NCBI GenBank assembly: GCA_041395245.1
Contig: JAWLAY010000009.1
Location: 124,001-188,000, forward strand
From: Aquimonas sp041395245
GTDB lineage: Bacteria > Pseudomonadota > Gammaproteobacteria > Xanthomonadales > Xanthomonadaceae
DNA: 64,000 bases
Direction of reading: 5' to 3'
This document shows, one piece after another, positions 56,065-64,000 of the stretch. The position numbers and the translations under genes are program-made. Under the pieces are notes generated by a model. It was not told where the DNA came from. It ran no database searches and saw only the letters and a program-made list of their open reading frames with translations. Position 1 is the stretch's first letter. Every line of letters starts with the position of its first letter.

Positions 56065-57014
56065 CGCGTCGGGTCGGCCAACGCATTCCCAATTTGGCGG
56101 TGCGCGCCGCAGACGGCGCGCAGCATCGTCTTTACCTCTATCACCATGGCCAGCCGCAGGCGCTCGTACTGGGCACCCTCGACCCGGAGTCGCTGCAATC
56201 CGTTAGCGACTGGGCCTCAACCGAAGAAAAAAACGTCTTGTGGCTGTGCCGGGAGATCGCAGCGGACGTTCCGGTCGGCTTACGTGCTTTGCAGTTGGCG
56301 CCCGAGGACTGGGATATCTGCTGTGGCATGTTGGGCGCGGACTGCGGGCTGCTCTGGCTCGACAGCGGATTCCGTGTGCTGGACGCGTGGCAGGCCGACG
56401 TTCCAGTCGCTGCACAGTTTATCCAGTGGCAATCCTTTGCCGGGACGCGTGATCTGCCTGCCCCGGCACTCTACGTTCCTGATGTCCTCGATGCCGATGA
56501 ATGCACCGCGCTGATTCGCTACTTGCGTGATGTGCGCGGCGGCGGCGGCGCATCGGGGGTTTACGCGTACGAGAACGGGAAAGCGGAGTTCAGATTGGAT
56601 CCAAACATCAAGGCTCGACACGAGGCACTGGTTGAAGACCGTGATCTTGAACAGCGAATTCACAACGCCATCGCCGCGCGGGTGATTCCGGAAATCTGGC
56701 GCTGCTTCCACTTCGCGGTGAATCGTCGGGACCCACTGAAAGTCATCCGTTACGATGAAGGCGCGGGCTACTTTCGCGCCCATCGCGACAATGACAGCCC
56801 CGACACCGCCTATCGTCGCTTTGCCATGACCCTGAATCTCAACACGGGTGACTACCAAGGCGGCGAATTGAGCTTTCCCGAGTTTGGTGCCCGGCGATAT
56901 TCCGCAGGAGCAGGCGACGCACTGGTATTTTCGTGCTCGCTCCTGCATGAAGCGCACGATGTAAGACAAGGACAACGCTATGCACTGGTCACATTCTTCT
57001 CCGGATCGCGCTGA
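56061..57014 (+). CDS. Redoxin-like domain fused to a prolyl-4-hydroxylase-type 2OG-Fe(II) oxygenase
   Basis: A 317-residue protein. The N-terminal 140 residues look like a thioredoxin/peroxiredoxin-type fold (GQRIPNLAVRAADG start and a WLCREIA strand) with no clear CxxC. The C-terminal 170 residues are a P4Hc oxygenase domain: PALYVPDVLDADEC, metal-binding HRDND (H-x-D), distal His in LLHEAHDV and 2OG-binding Arg in GQRYALVTFF. The start overlaps the cystathionine beta-synthase stop as ATGA. It could hydroxylate a protein or peptide; its place between transsulfuration genes is unexplained. Confidence 0.85.
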
Positions 57015-57035
57015 GCCCCCCTCAGGATCGACACC

Positions 57036-58202
57036 ATGACCCAACACAACCGACACGCGCTTGGCACCTTGGCGATCCATGCAGGCCAGTCGCCCGACCC
57101 CAGCACCGGCGCAGTAATGACGCCGATCTACGCCACCTCGACCTACGCCCAGCGCAGTCCGGGCGAACACCAGGGCTTCGAGTATTCGCGCAGCCACAAC
57201 CCGACCCGCTTTGCTTACGAGCGCTGTGTCGCCGCACTGGAAGGTGGCACCCGCGGCTACGCGTTTGCATCGGGACTGGCGGCGACGTCCACCGTGCTCG
57301 ATGTGCTGGATTCCGGCAGCCATGTCATCTGCATGGACGATGTCTATGGCGGGACCTTCCGTTTGTTCGAGCGCGTGCGGCGTCGCTCTGCCGGTCTGGA
57401 TTTCAGCTTCGTCGATCTGAATGACCTGGCCGCACTGGAAGCGGCGATCAAGCCAACAACCCGTTTGATCTGGTGCGAGACGCCGACCAATCCGATGCTG
57501 AAGATTGTCGACATTGCGCGATTGGCGGAATTCGCCCGCGCTCGCGGGATCTGGCTGGCCGTCGACAACACCTTCAGTTCGCCGATGCTGCAACGACCGC
57601 TGGAACTGGGCGCACATCTGGTGATGCATTCGGCCACCAAGTATCTCAATGGTCACAGCGACATCGTCGGCGGCATCGTGGTCGTTGGTGAGGATGCCGA
57701 GCTGCAGGAGAAGATGACCTTTCTGCAAAATGCGGTTGGCGGCGTGCAAGGGCCGTTCGACAGCTTTCTCGCCCTGCGCGGACTGAAGACGCTGCACCTG
57801 CGCATGCGTGCGCACTGCGACAACGCGATGCAGTTGGCGAACTGGCTGCAGTCGCATCCGAACGTCGACAAGGTGATCTATCCGGGCCTGGCATCGCATC
57901 CGCAACACGAACTCGCCAAACGACAGATGCGCGGCTTTGGCGGCATGATCAGCCTCTATGTGCGCGGCGGTCTGGCGGAAACACGACGGATGATGGAGCG
58001 CTGCGAGCTGTTCGCACTGGCCGAATCACTTGGCGGCGTGGAAAGCTTGATCAATCATCCGGCGATCATGACGCATGCCTCGATCCCCGCCGAGCAGCGA
58101 GCACGCCTAGGCATACACGACAATCTGGTGCGCTTGTCGGTTGGCGTGGAGGACGCGGAAGACTTGCGCGCCGAGCTGGATCAAGCGCTGCGCAGCACAT
58201 GA
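57036..58202 (+). CDS. Cystathionine gamma-synthase/gamma-lyase family PLP enzyme
   Basis: A 388-residue Cys/Met-metabolism PLP enzyme. The hallmarks are ATRAIHAGQ-like start (LGTLAIHAGQSPDP), YSRSHNPTRFAYE, and the PLP lysine in HSATKYLNGHSD, followed by the GGVESLINHPAIMTHASIP stretch (split over two segments). The position after cystathionine beta-synthase favours cystathionine gamma-lyase (cystathionine to cysteine) over MetB, but sequence alone does not separate these. Starts at ATG 57036, 21 bases after the oxygenase gene. Confidence 0.92.
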   Translation: MTQHNRHALGTLAIHAGQSPDPSTGAVMTPIYATSTYAQRSPGEHQGFEYSRSHNPTRFAYERCVAALEGGTRGYAFASGLAATSTVLDVLDSGSHVICMDDVYGGTFRLFERVRRRSAGLDFSFVDLNDLAALEAAIKPTTRLIWCETPTNPMLKIVDIARLAEFARARGIWLAVDNTFSSPMLQRPLELGAHLVMHSATKYLNGHSDIVGGIVVVGEDAELQEKMTFLQNAVGGVQGPFDSFLALRGLKTLHLRMRAHCDNAMQLANWLQSHPNVDKVIYPGLASHPQHELAKRQMRGFGGMISLYVRGGLAETRRMMERCELFALAESLGGVESLINHPAIMTHASIPAEQRARLGIHDNLVRLSVGVEDAEDLRAELDQALRST

Positions 58203-58320
58203 AGCAAGGATGTATCGCCGATGGTCTGTATTGACAAGCAGCGCGGCGCGCTCGGAAACTCGTCGCATGCACAGCCTGACCGCAGCCGCTCACCCGCAAG
58301 CCATTGCCGCCCCGGCGACG

Positions 58321-58383
58321 ATGCTGCTTCGTGGCAAGCTTCTTATTCTTATCGGACCGTCCGGTTGCGGACTCCGGGTTTAG
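58321..58383 (+). CDS. Leucine-operon leader peptide
   Basis: A 20-residue peptide, MLLRGKLLILIGPSGCGLRV, upstream of leuA. Six Leu, two Ile and one Val codons are present. Four of the six Leu codons are CTT, a codon that is infrequent in this G+C-rich sequence, and the run at codons 7-11 reads Leu-Leu-Ile-Leu-Ile. This is the design expected of a transcription-attenuation leader that senses charged tRNA-Leu (and perhaps Ile). An intrinsic terminator follows at 58412. The start has no strong ribosome site, so it is inferred from context. Confidence 0.75.
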   Translation: MLLRGKLLILIGPSGCGLRV

Positions 58384-58411
58384 GCGCGCCAAGGCAGACC
58401 TGATTCGAGAG

Positions 58412-58445
58412 AACCCCGCACCGGGCAACTGGTGCGGGGTTTTTT
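58412..58445 (+). terminator. Attenuator terminator upstream of leuA
   Basis: A strong hairpin, AACCCCGCACC and GGTGCGGGGTT (11 bp), with an 8-base loop and a T-run, located between the leader peptide and leuA. The alternative GGGTT segment at 58376-58380, just before the leader stop codon, could pair with the AACCC of the left arm to form an antiterminator. A small hairpin (GTCCG/CGGAC, 58359-58372) lies inside the end of the leader. Confidence 0.82.
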
Positions 58446-58520
58446 GCATGTGAACACTTGCGGTCACGCAAGTCCCCCAAACTGAGGCATCACTGGCGTC
58501 ACACGTTTTCTGGAGCTGAT

Positions 58521-60041
58521 ATGAGCCAACGCATCCGCATCTTCGACACCACCCTGCGCGACGGTGAACAGTCACCCGGCTGCAGCATGGGCCCGGCACA
58601 AAAACTGGTGATGGCGCGTGCGCTGGCCGAACTCGGCGTGGACGTGATCGAAACCGGCTTTCCCGCCAGCTCGCAGGCAGATCGCGAATCGACCGATCAA
58701 ATTGCCCGTGATGTCGGCAACCACGTCACCCTCGCCACGCTTTCGCGTTGCGCCGAAGCCGACATCACGGCCTGCGCCAAGGCCATGGAACACGCGCACA
58801 AACCGCGCATCCATGTCTTTATCTCTACCAGCCCGCTGCATCGGCAGTTCAAACTCGGACTTTCGCGCGAACAGGTGCTGGAACGCGCCGTGTCGGCGGT
58901 GAACTTCGCCAAGCGCTATTTCGACGACATCGAGTTTTCGGCGGAGGACGCGATCCGCACCGAGTTCGATTTCCTGACCGAGATTTTTGCCGCTACCGCC
59001 GCCGCTGGTGCGCAAACCCTCAACGTGCCGGATACCGTCGGCTACACCACGCCGGAAGAGATTCGCAGCCTGTTTCAACGTCTGCGCGCTGCGGTGCCGG
59101 GCGATCATCTGATCTGGAGCACGCATTGCCACAACGATCTGGGCTTGGCGGTCGCCAACTCGCTGGCCGCCATCGAAGGCGGCGCCCGGCAAGTCGAATG
59201 CACGGTCAACGGCATCGGCGAACGCGCGGGTAACTGCGCCGTCGAAGAGCTGGCGATGGTGCTGCGGGTACGACAGGCGTACTACGAGGCCGACACAGGG
59301 ATCCACAGCGAGCGACTGGTACCCACCTCGCGCTTGCTGCAGCGTTTGACCGGAATGATGGTCCAGCGCAACAAGGCGGTGGTTGGCGTCAATGCCTTTG
59401 CGCACGAAGCCGGTATTCACCAGCACGGCATGCTCAAGCACCGCGAAACCTACGAAATCATGCGACCCGAAGATGTCGGCTGGCCGAAGTCCGAGCTGGT
59501 GCTGGGTCGCCACAGCGGTCGCGCGGCCGTCTCCGAGCGTTTGCGTGCGCTCGGCTTCGTGTTCGAGGAAGGCGAGTTCGAACACGTCTTCAACAACTTC
59601 AAGGATCTGACCGAAACCCAGCGCGTGGTGACCGACAAGGATCTCGAAGAACTCATCCTCGGCAGCTCGGCGGTGGCCGGCCAAGGCTACCGTCTGGCGT
59701 CGATGAAGCTGGGCGACCTGGGCGGCAAGGCGCGCGCCGATGTGGAGTTGTCCGACCCGGAAGGCAAGCACGTCAGTGGCGAAGCCGAGAGCGATGGTCC
59801 GGTCGCGGCACTGTTTGAAGCGATGGCCGCCGCTACCGGCGTCAGTCTGCAATTGGAAAGCTATCAGGTGCACAGCATCGGCATGGGTGAACACGCCCGT
59901 GGCGAAGCCAGTCTTTCAGTGCTGTTTGAGGATGAAGAACTGACCGGCATCGGCGTCAGCCGCGACATCATCGAAGCCAGCGCGCTGGCCTGGCTGGATG
60001 TCGCCAACCGCATCCTGCGCCGCCGCGACATCGGCGCTTGA
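58521..60041 (+). CDS. leuA: 2-isopropylmalate synthase
   Basis: A 506-residue enzyme that condenses 2-oxoisovalerate with acetyl-CoA, the first committed step of leucine synthesis. It has FDTTLRDGEQSPG at the start, metal-binding HCHND (STHCHNDLGLAVANS), and a C-terminal regulatory domain (about 390-506) that in the family binds leucine for feedback inhibition. TGGAG precedes the ATG at 58521. It is the first gene of leuACDB, behind the attenuator. A hairpin with a T-rich tail separates it from leuC. Confidence 0.95.
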   Translation: MSQRIRIFDTTLRDGEQSPGCSMGPAQKLVMARALAELGVDVIETGFPASSQADRESTDQIARDVGNHVTLATLSRCAEADITACAKAMEHAHKPRIHVFISTSPLHRQFKLGLSREQVLERAVSAVNFAKRYFDDIEFSAEDAIRTEFDFLTEIFAATAAAGAQTLNVPDTVGYTTPEEIRSLFQRLRAAVPGDHLIWSTHCHNDLGLAVANSLAAIEGGARQVECTVNGIGERAGNCAVEELAMVLRVRQAYYEADTGIHSERLVPTSRLLQRLTGMMVQRNKAVVGVNAFAHEAGIHQHGMLKHRETYEIMRPEDVGWPKSELVLGRHSGRAAVSERLRALGFVFEEGEFEHVFNNFKDLTETQRVVTDKDLEELILGSSAVAGQGYRLASMKLGDLGGKARADVELSDPEGKHVSGEAESDGPVAALFEAMAAATGVSLQLESYQVHSIGMGEHARGEASLSVLFEDEELTGIGVSRDIIEASALAWLDVANRILRRRDIGA

Positions 60042-60047
60042 GTCCTG

Positions 60048-60080
60048 ACCCGCCGGACTTGATCCGGCGGGTTTCTGTTT
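60048..60080 (+). terminator. Intrinsic-terminator-like hairpin between leuA and leuC
   Basis: A 10-bp perfect stem, ACCCGCCGGA and TCCGGCGGGT, with a CTTGA loop and a TTCTGTTTT tail, 7 bases after the leuA stop. It could reduce leuCDB transcription relative to leuA; transcription evidently must read through it or start again for leuC. Confidence 0.75.
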
Positions 60081-60115
60081 TGCCACGGCACCTCGCCGAC
60101 GCTGATGGATCTGCC

Positions 60116-61537
60116 ATGAAACCACGCACCCTGTTTGACAAGATCTGGGACGCGCATGTCGTCGTTCCCGAATCGGACGCGGCACCCGCCGTGTTCTACA
60201 TCGACTTGCACCTGCTGCACGAAGTCACCACACCGCAGGCCTTCACCGAGCTGGCCAGCCGTGGATTACAGCCGCGACGGGTGGATCGCTGCATCGCGAC
60301 GATGGATCACTCCACACCCACGCTGCCTGCCGACGCCAGCGGCAAACTGCCCTACGCCAGCGCGGCGTCCGAGCAGCAGGTGGCTGCATTGCGCGAAAAC
60401 TGTGGCAAGTTCGGCATCGAACTGTTCGACATGGGCGACGCGCGACGCGGCATCGTCCATGTGATCGCACCCGAGCAAGGCTTGACCCAACCGGGCATGA
60501 CCATCGTCTGCGGCGACAGCCACACCAGCACGCATGGCGCGTTCGGCGCGCTGGCGTTTGGTATCGGCACCAGCGAGGTGGGTCACGTGCTGGCCACGCA
60601 GTGTCTGTTGCAGCGCAAAGCGAAAACCCTGTCCATCGAGATCGATGGCCCGTTGCGGCCCGGCGTCAGCGCCAAGGACATCATCCTGCATGTGATCGGC
60701 TTGATCGGCGTCAATGGCGGTACCGGACACGTTATCGAGTACCGCGGGTCGACCATCCGAGCGCTCGACATGGACGCGCGCATGACGATCTGCAACATGT
60801 CGATTGAGGCCGGGGCGCGCGCTGGCATGATCGCCCCCGACGAGGTGACCTTCGCCTATCTCGCCAAGACGCCACGCGCGCCCAAGGGCGCGGCCTTCGA
60901 GCAAGCCAAGGCACGCTGGTCGCAGTTCCGCAGCGACGACGGCGCGGTGTTTGATCGCGAAGTAAAGATCGATGCCGCCGACATTCGCCCGACGCTGACT
61001 TGGGGCACTCACCCCGGAACGGCCATTGCGGTCGATGCGCCAATTCCTGCACCCGCTGACGACAGCGCGCGCAAGGGCCTCGCCTACATGGGCTTTCAGG
61101 CCGCCGAAACGGTCGCGGGACGCGAAGTCGATGTGGTTTTCGTCGGCAGTTGTACGAATGGGCGTCTTTCCGACATGCGCGACGTGGCGATGGTGCTGCA
61201 GGGGCGACGGCTGCATCCGCGGGTGCGCATGCTGGTGGTGCCCGGTTCGGAACAGGTCAAGCGTGAAGCGGAGGCAGAAGGCATTGATCGCATCGTGCGC
61301 GCCGCCGGTGCCGAATGGCGCGAGCCGGGCTGTTCGATGTGCATCGCCATGAATGGCGACATCGTGGCCGCCGGTCAAACCGCGGTCAGCACCAGCAATC
61401 GCAACTTTGAAGGTCGACAGGGACCGGGCTCGCGCACCTTGCTGGCCTCGCCCTTGAGCGCGGCGGTCGCGGCCGTCACCGGTTACGTGACCGACCCCGC
61501 CGTGTTTCTGTCCGACCGCATTGCGGAGACCATCTGA
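60116..61537 (+). CDS. leuC: 3-isopropylmalate dehydratase large subunit
   Basis: A 473-residue aconitase-family subunit that isomerises 2- to 3-isopropylmalate with LeuD. The 4Fe-4S ligands are visible as the Cys in VGSCTNGR and the two in GCSMCIAMN; substrate-loop GDSHTSTHGAFGALAFGIG is also intact. Start ATG 60116 (MKPRTLFDKIWDAHVV) matches the family; upstream open frame is not. The stop overlaps the leuD start as ATGA. Confidence 0.95.
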   Translation: MKPRTLFDKIWDAHVVVPESDAAPAVFYIDLHLLHEVTTPQAFTELASRGLQPRRVDRCIATMDHSTPTLPADASGKLPYASAASEQQVAALRENCGKFGIELFDMGDARRGIVHVIAPEQGLTQPGMTIVCGDSHTSTHGAFGALAFGIGTSEVGHVLATQCLLQRKAKTLSIEIDGPLRPGVSAKDIILHVIGLIGVNGGTGHVIEYRGSTIRALDMDARMTICNMSIEAGARAGMIAPDEVTFAYLAKTPRAPKGAAFEQAKARWSQFRSDDGAVFDREVKIDAADIRPTLTWGTHPGTAIAVDAPIPAPADDSARKGLAYMGFQAAETVAGREVDVVFVGSCTNGRLSDMRDVAMVLQGRRLHPRVRMLVVPGSEQVKREAEAEGIDRIVRAAGAEWREPGCSMCIAMNGDIVAAGQTAVSTSNRNFEGRQGPGSRTLLASPLSAAVAAVTGYVTDPAVFLSDRIAETI

Positions 61538-62133
61538 TGAGCGCCTTCACCCAGCTCGAATCCGCCAGCGTCGTACTGGCGAACGAGAACATCGACACCG
61601 ACCAGATCATCCCGGCACGCTTCCTGTCCACGACCACACGCCAAGGCTTGGGGGAACTTGCGTTCAGCGATTGGCGCCGCGATGCCAGTGGTCAGCCACG
61701 CGCCGAATTCCCCTTCAACCAGGCGCGCAATGCGGGCCGCCGCGTCCTCATTGCCGGGCGCAACTTCGGCTGCGGTTCCTCGCGCGAACACGCACCCTGG
61801 GCGCTGACCGATCTCGGCCTGCGCGCCGTCATCAGCAGCCAAATCGCTGACATCTTCCGCAACAATGCCCTGAAGAACGGCCTGCTTCCCATCGTGCTGG
61901 ATGAGGCGGTGGTGCAGGACCTGATGCAGCGCCCGGACGAGGTGCTGCGCATCGATGTCGCGAGCAACAGCTTGCACACGCCCGACGGGCGCTGCTTCCA
62001 CTTCCCGCTGGATGCCTTTGCCCGCACCTGTCTGCTCGAAGGCGTGGATGAAATGGGTTACCTGCTGGCTCGCGGGGAGGCCATCACCGCTTTTGAACAA
62101 CGCCGCGAACAGGAACTCGTCCATGCAGGCTGA
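61537..62133 (+). CDS. leuD: 3-isopropylmalate dehydratase small subunit
   Basis: A 198-residue small subunit of isopropylmalate isomerase. It has NIDTDQIIPARFL, GRNFGCGSSREHAPWAL and ISSQIADIFRNNALKNGL. Length is typical (about 200). ATGA overlap with leuC and an 11-base overlap with leuB show tight translational coupling. Confidence 0.95.
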   Translation: MSAFTQLESASVVLANENIDTDQIIPARFLSTTTRQGLGELAFSDWRRDASGQPRAEFPFNQARNAGRRVLIAGRNFGCGSSREHAPWALTDLGLRAVISSQIADIFRNNALKNGLLPIVLDEAVVQDLMQRPDEVLRIDVASNSLHTPDGRCFHFPLDAFARTCLLEGVDEMGYLLARGEAITAFEQRREQELVHAG

Positions 62134-63184
62134 CATCGTTGTATTGCCGGGAGACGGCATCGGTCCCGAAATCACCGCCTGCGCAGCGCAGGTGCTGCAA
62201 CTGATCGCGCAACGCTTCGGGCATGAATTCCGCTTCCAGACCCACTTGATTGGCGGTGCCGCCATCGATGCGACGGGTGAAGCGCTGCCTGCGATCACCC
62301 TCGACGCCTGTCGCGCTGCCGATGCGGTGCTGCTCGGCGCGGTTGGCGGACCGAAGTGGTCCGATCCCAAGGCGCCGGTGCGCCCCGAACAGGGTCTGCT
62401 GGCGATCCGTCAGGCATTGGGTCTGTACGCCAACCTGCGCCCAGTCAGCACGCATCCGGCGGTATTGGATCGCGCGCCGATCAAAGCCGAGTTGCTGCAG
62501 GGCGTCGACATGATCGTGGTGCGCGAGCTCACCGGCGGCATCTACTTCGGAAAGCGCACCCGCACCGCCGATCACGCGACCGACGAATGCGCCTACAGCC
62601 GCAGCGAGATCGAACGGGTGGTGCGACGCGCTTTTCGCTTGGCGCAAGCACGTCGCGGCTATCTGGTGTCGGTGGACAAGGCCAATGTGCTGGACACCTC
62701 GCGTCTGTGGCGCGAAGTCACGACGCGCATCGGCGCGGAGGAGTTTCCCGACGTCCGCCTCGAACACCAACTGGTCGACTCGATGGCGATGCACCTGATC
62801 GCCCGCCCGCGCGAATACGACGTGATCGTCACCGAAAACATGTTTGGCGACATCCTCACTGACGAAGCCTCGCTGCTGGCGGGTTCGCTGGGCCTGCTGC
62901 CTTCGGCCTCGTTGGGCGAGGGTCGCATCGGCCTGTATGAGCCGATCCACGGCTCCGCACCGGACATCGCCGGGCGCGGCATCGCCAATCCCTACGCCAC
63001 CATCCTCAGCGCCGCGTTGCTGCTACGTCACTCGCTGGGACTCGAAGCCGAAGCCGCCGCCATCGAAAAAGCGGTCAGCGACGCGCTGTATGCAGGCTGT
63101 TTCACCGGCGACATCGCGATCAAGGGTCAGACTGCACTCAATACCGCGCAGGCCGCCGAAGCGGTGCTGGCACGGCTGGCCTGA
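62123..63184 (+). CDS. leuB: 3-isopropylmalate dehydrogenase
   Basis: A 353-residue NAD-dependent enzyme that makes 2-oxoisocaproate, the leucine precursor. Family landmarks: LPGDGIGPEI at the N-terminus, the LLGAVGGPKW segment, RELTGGIYFGKR, and ENMFGDILTDEAS with the metal-binding Asp residues, then PIHGSAPDIAGRGIANPYA. Starts at ATG 62123 inside the end of leuD. Confidence 0.95.
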   Translation: MQADIVVLPGDGIGPEITACAAQVLQLIAQRFGHEFRFQTHLIGGAAIDATGEALPAITLDACRAADAVLLGAVGGPKWSDPKAPVRPEQGLLAIRQALGLYANLRPVSTHPAVLDRAPIKAELLQGVDMIVVRELTGGIYFGKRTRTADHATDECAYSRSEIERVVRRAFRLAQARRGYLVSVDKANVLDTSRLWREVTTRIGAEEFPDVRLEHQLVDSMAMHLIARPREYDVIVTENMFGDILTDEASLLAGSLGLLPSASLGEGRIGLYEPIHGSAPDIAGRGIANPYATILSAALLLRHSLGLEAEAAAIEKAVSDALYAGCFTGDIAIKGQTALNTAQAAEAVLARLA

Positions 63185-63192
63185 AGTCCATC

Positions 63193-64000
63193 ATGACTCC
63201 GCGTTTGATCGATCTGCGCAGCGACACCGTCACCCAACCGACTGACGCCATGCGGGCAGCGATGGCAGCGGCTCCGGTGGGTGACGATGTGTTTGGCGAC
63301 GATCCCAGTGTGAACGCACTGCAGGACTATCTGGCCGAACAACTGGGCTTTGCCGCCGCGTTGTTCGTCAGCAGTGGCACGCAGTCGAACCTGCTGGCCC
63401 TGATGGCGCACTGCGAGCGCGGTGACGAGTATCTGGTTGGCGCCGACGCCCACACCTACAAATACGAAGGCGGCGGTGCAGCGGTGCTGGGCTCGATCCA
63501 GCCGCAGCCGATTGTGCAAGGCGATGACGGACGACTGCCACTAGACGCGATTCGTGCGGCGATCAAACCGCTGGGCGATCCACACTTCGCGCGCTCGCGC
63601 TTGCTGGCGCTGGAAAACACCTGGCATGGCCGCGTGCTGGATCGCGGCTACATCGCGGAAGCGGCGGCGCTGGCCAAGCAACATGAGTTGGCGTTTCATC
63701 TGGATGGCGCACGCCTCTACAACGCTGCGGTCGCCGAGGGCATCGACGCACGCCACATCACGGCACCGTTCGACAGCGTCTCGGTCTGCCTTTCCAAGGG
63801 TCTCGGGGCACCTGTCGGATCGGTGCTGCTGGGCAGCGCGACTCTGATTGAACGCGCCAAACGCTGGCGCAAGGTGCTGGGCGGCGGCTGGCGTCAGGCT
63901 GGCCATCTGGCGGCTGCCGGTCTTTACGCGCTCACCCATCAGGTGGAGCGACTTGCTGACGACCATGCGCGTGCCGCCCGTCTGGCCAGTGGACTCAGTG
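63193..64000 (+). CDS. ltaE: Low-specificity L-threonine aldolase, partial at window end
   Basis: The first 269 residues of a PLP-dependent threonine aldolase (threonine or allo-threonine to glycine and acetaldehyde); typical length is about 340. LIDLRSDTVTQPTDAMRAAM, the dimer and PLP region EGGGAAVLGSIQPQ, LENTWHGRV and the PLP lysine in SVCLSKGLGAPVGSVL are present. The gene begins 8 bases after leuB and continues past base 64000. Confidence 0.92.
   Translation, partial: MTPRLIDLRSDTVTQPTDAMRAAMAAAPVGDDVFGDDPSVNALQDYLAEQLGFAAALFVSSGTQSNLLALMAHCERGDEYLVGADAHTYKYEGGGAAVLGSIQPQPIVQGDDGRLPLDAIRAAIKPLGDPHFARSRLLALENTWHGRVLDRGYIAEAAALAKQHELAFHLDGARLYNAAVAEGIDARHITAPFDSVSVCLSKGLGAPVGSVLLGSATLIERAKRWRKVLGGGWRQAGHLAAAGLYALTHQVERLADDHARAARLASGLS

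Noticed and set aside
56280..57908. 542-codon minus-strand frame
   Set aside because: Spans the oxygenase and cystathionine gamma-enzyme genes in antisense; composition is not protein-like.

Overview
The window is a G+C-rich chromosomal segment of a gammaproteobacterium, most likely of the order Lysobacterales (Xanthomonadales). The inference rests on gene content: a stand-alone homodimeric aceE, a three-domain Grx4-HesB-like-rhodanese protein, TPR-sulfotransferases beside a large TonB-dependent receptor, a leuA-leuC-leuD-leuB cluster, FmdB upstream of aspS, and adjacent cystathionine beta-synthase and gamma-synthase genes. No rRNA, tRNA, CRISPR array or intact insertion sequence was seen. 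Species cannot be named from this sequence.

Layout. 1-8.5 kb: a BtaA-like (betaine-lipid type) enzyme with a partial downstream gene, a divergent methyltransferase, a secreted GH44 glucanase, a 165-bp palindromic repeat, aceE and exonuclease III. 8.8-14.7 kb: an accessory block with a WYL regulator, a PD-(D/E)XK-like protein, a small protein, a Cas4-like/DEDD (DUF2779) nuclease and a tandem AAA+ ATPase; it looks like an undescribed defence-type module. 15-24.8 kb: cytochrome c5, a secreted ExeM/NucH nuclease, a hydrolase, zapE, HU, maeB, a membrane/helical-repeat protein and a rhomboid protease. 24.9-30.8 kb: an M50-like membrane protease and, divergently, a tight four-gene unit of PspA/IM30 protein, AAA+ ATPase, membrane coiled-coil protein and SBP-OmpA hybrid. 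I read this as an ESCRT-III/Vps4-like envelope maintenance module.

30.8-44.5 kb: mostly housekeeping genes (ABC-F YheS type, methyltransferase, GGDEF sensor, fmdB, GNAT, aspS, a TIGR02466-type oxygenase, patatin, YafY-like regulator, AMP nucleosidase) plus small secreted or membrane proteins. 44.6-54.4 kb: a second, inverted copy of the palindromic repeat, which supplies the stop codon of the Grx4 fusion gene; then two TPR-sulfotransferases, an exosortase-type (CTERM) substrate, RidA, a DMT exporter and a TonB receptor. 54.6-58.2 kb: reverse transsulfuration genes. The cystathionine beta-synthase gene contains a dense patch of frameshifts, and a 2OG-Fe(II) oxygenase lies between the two pathway genes. 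58.3-64 kb: the leucine operon, preceded by a Leu/Ile-rich leader peptide and an intrinsic terminator (attenuator), followed by a threonine aldolase gene cut by the window end.

The strongest candidates for something new are the 8.8-14.7 kb nuclease/AAA+ block and the 25.7-30.8 kb PspA-AAA+ module. The palindromic repeat family and the leu attenuator are the clearest non-coding signals.
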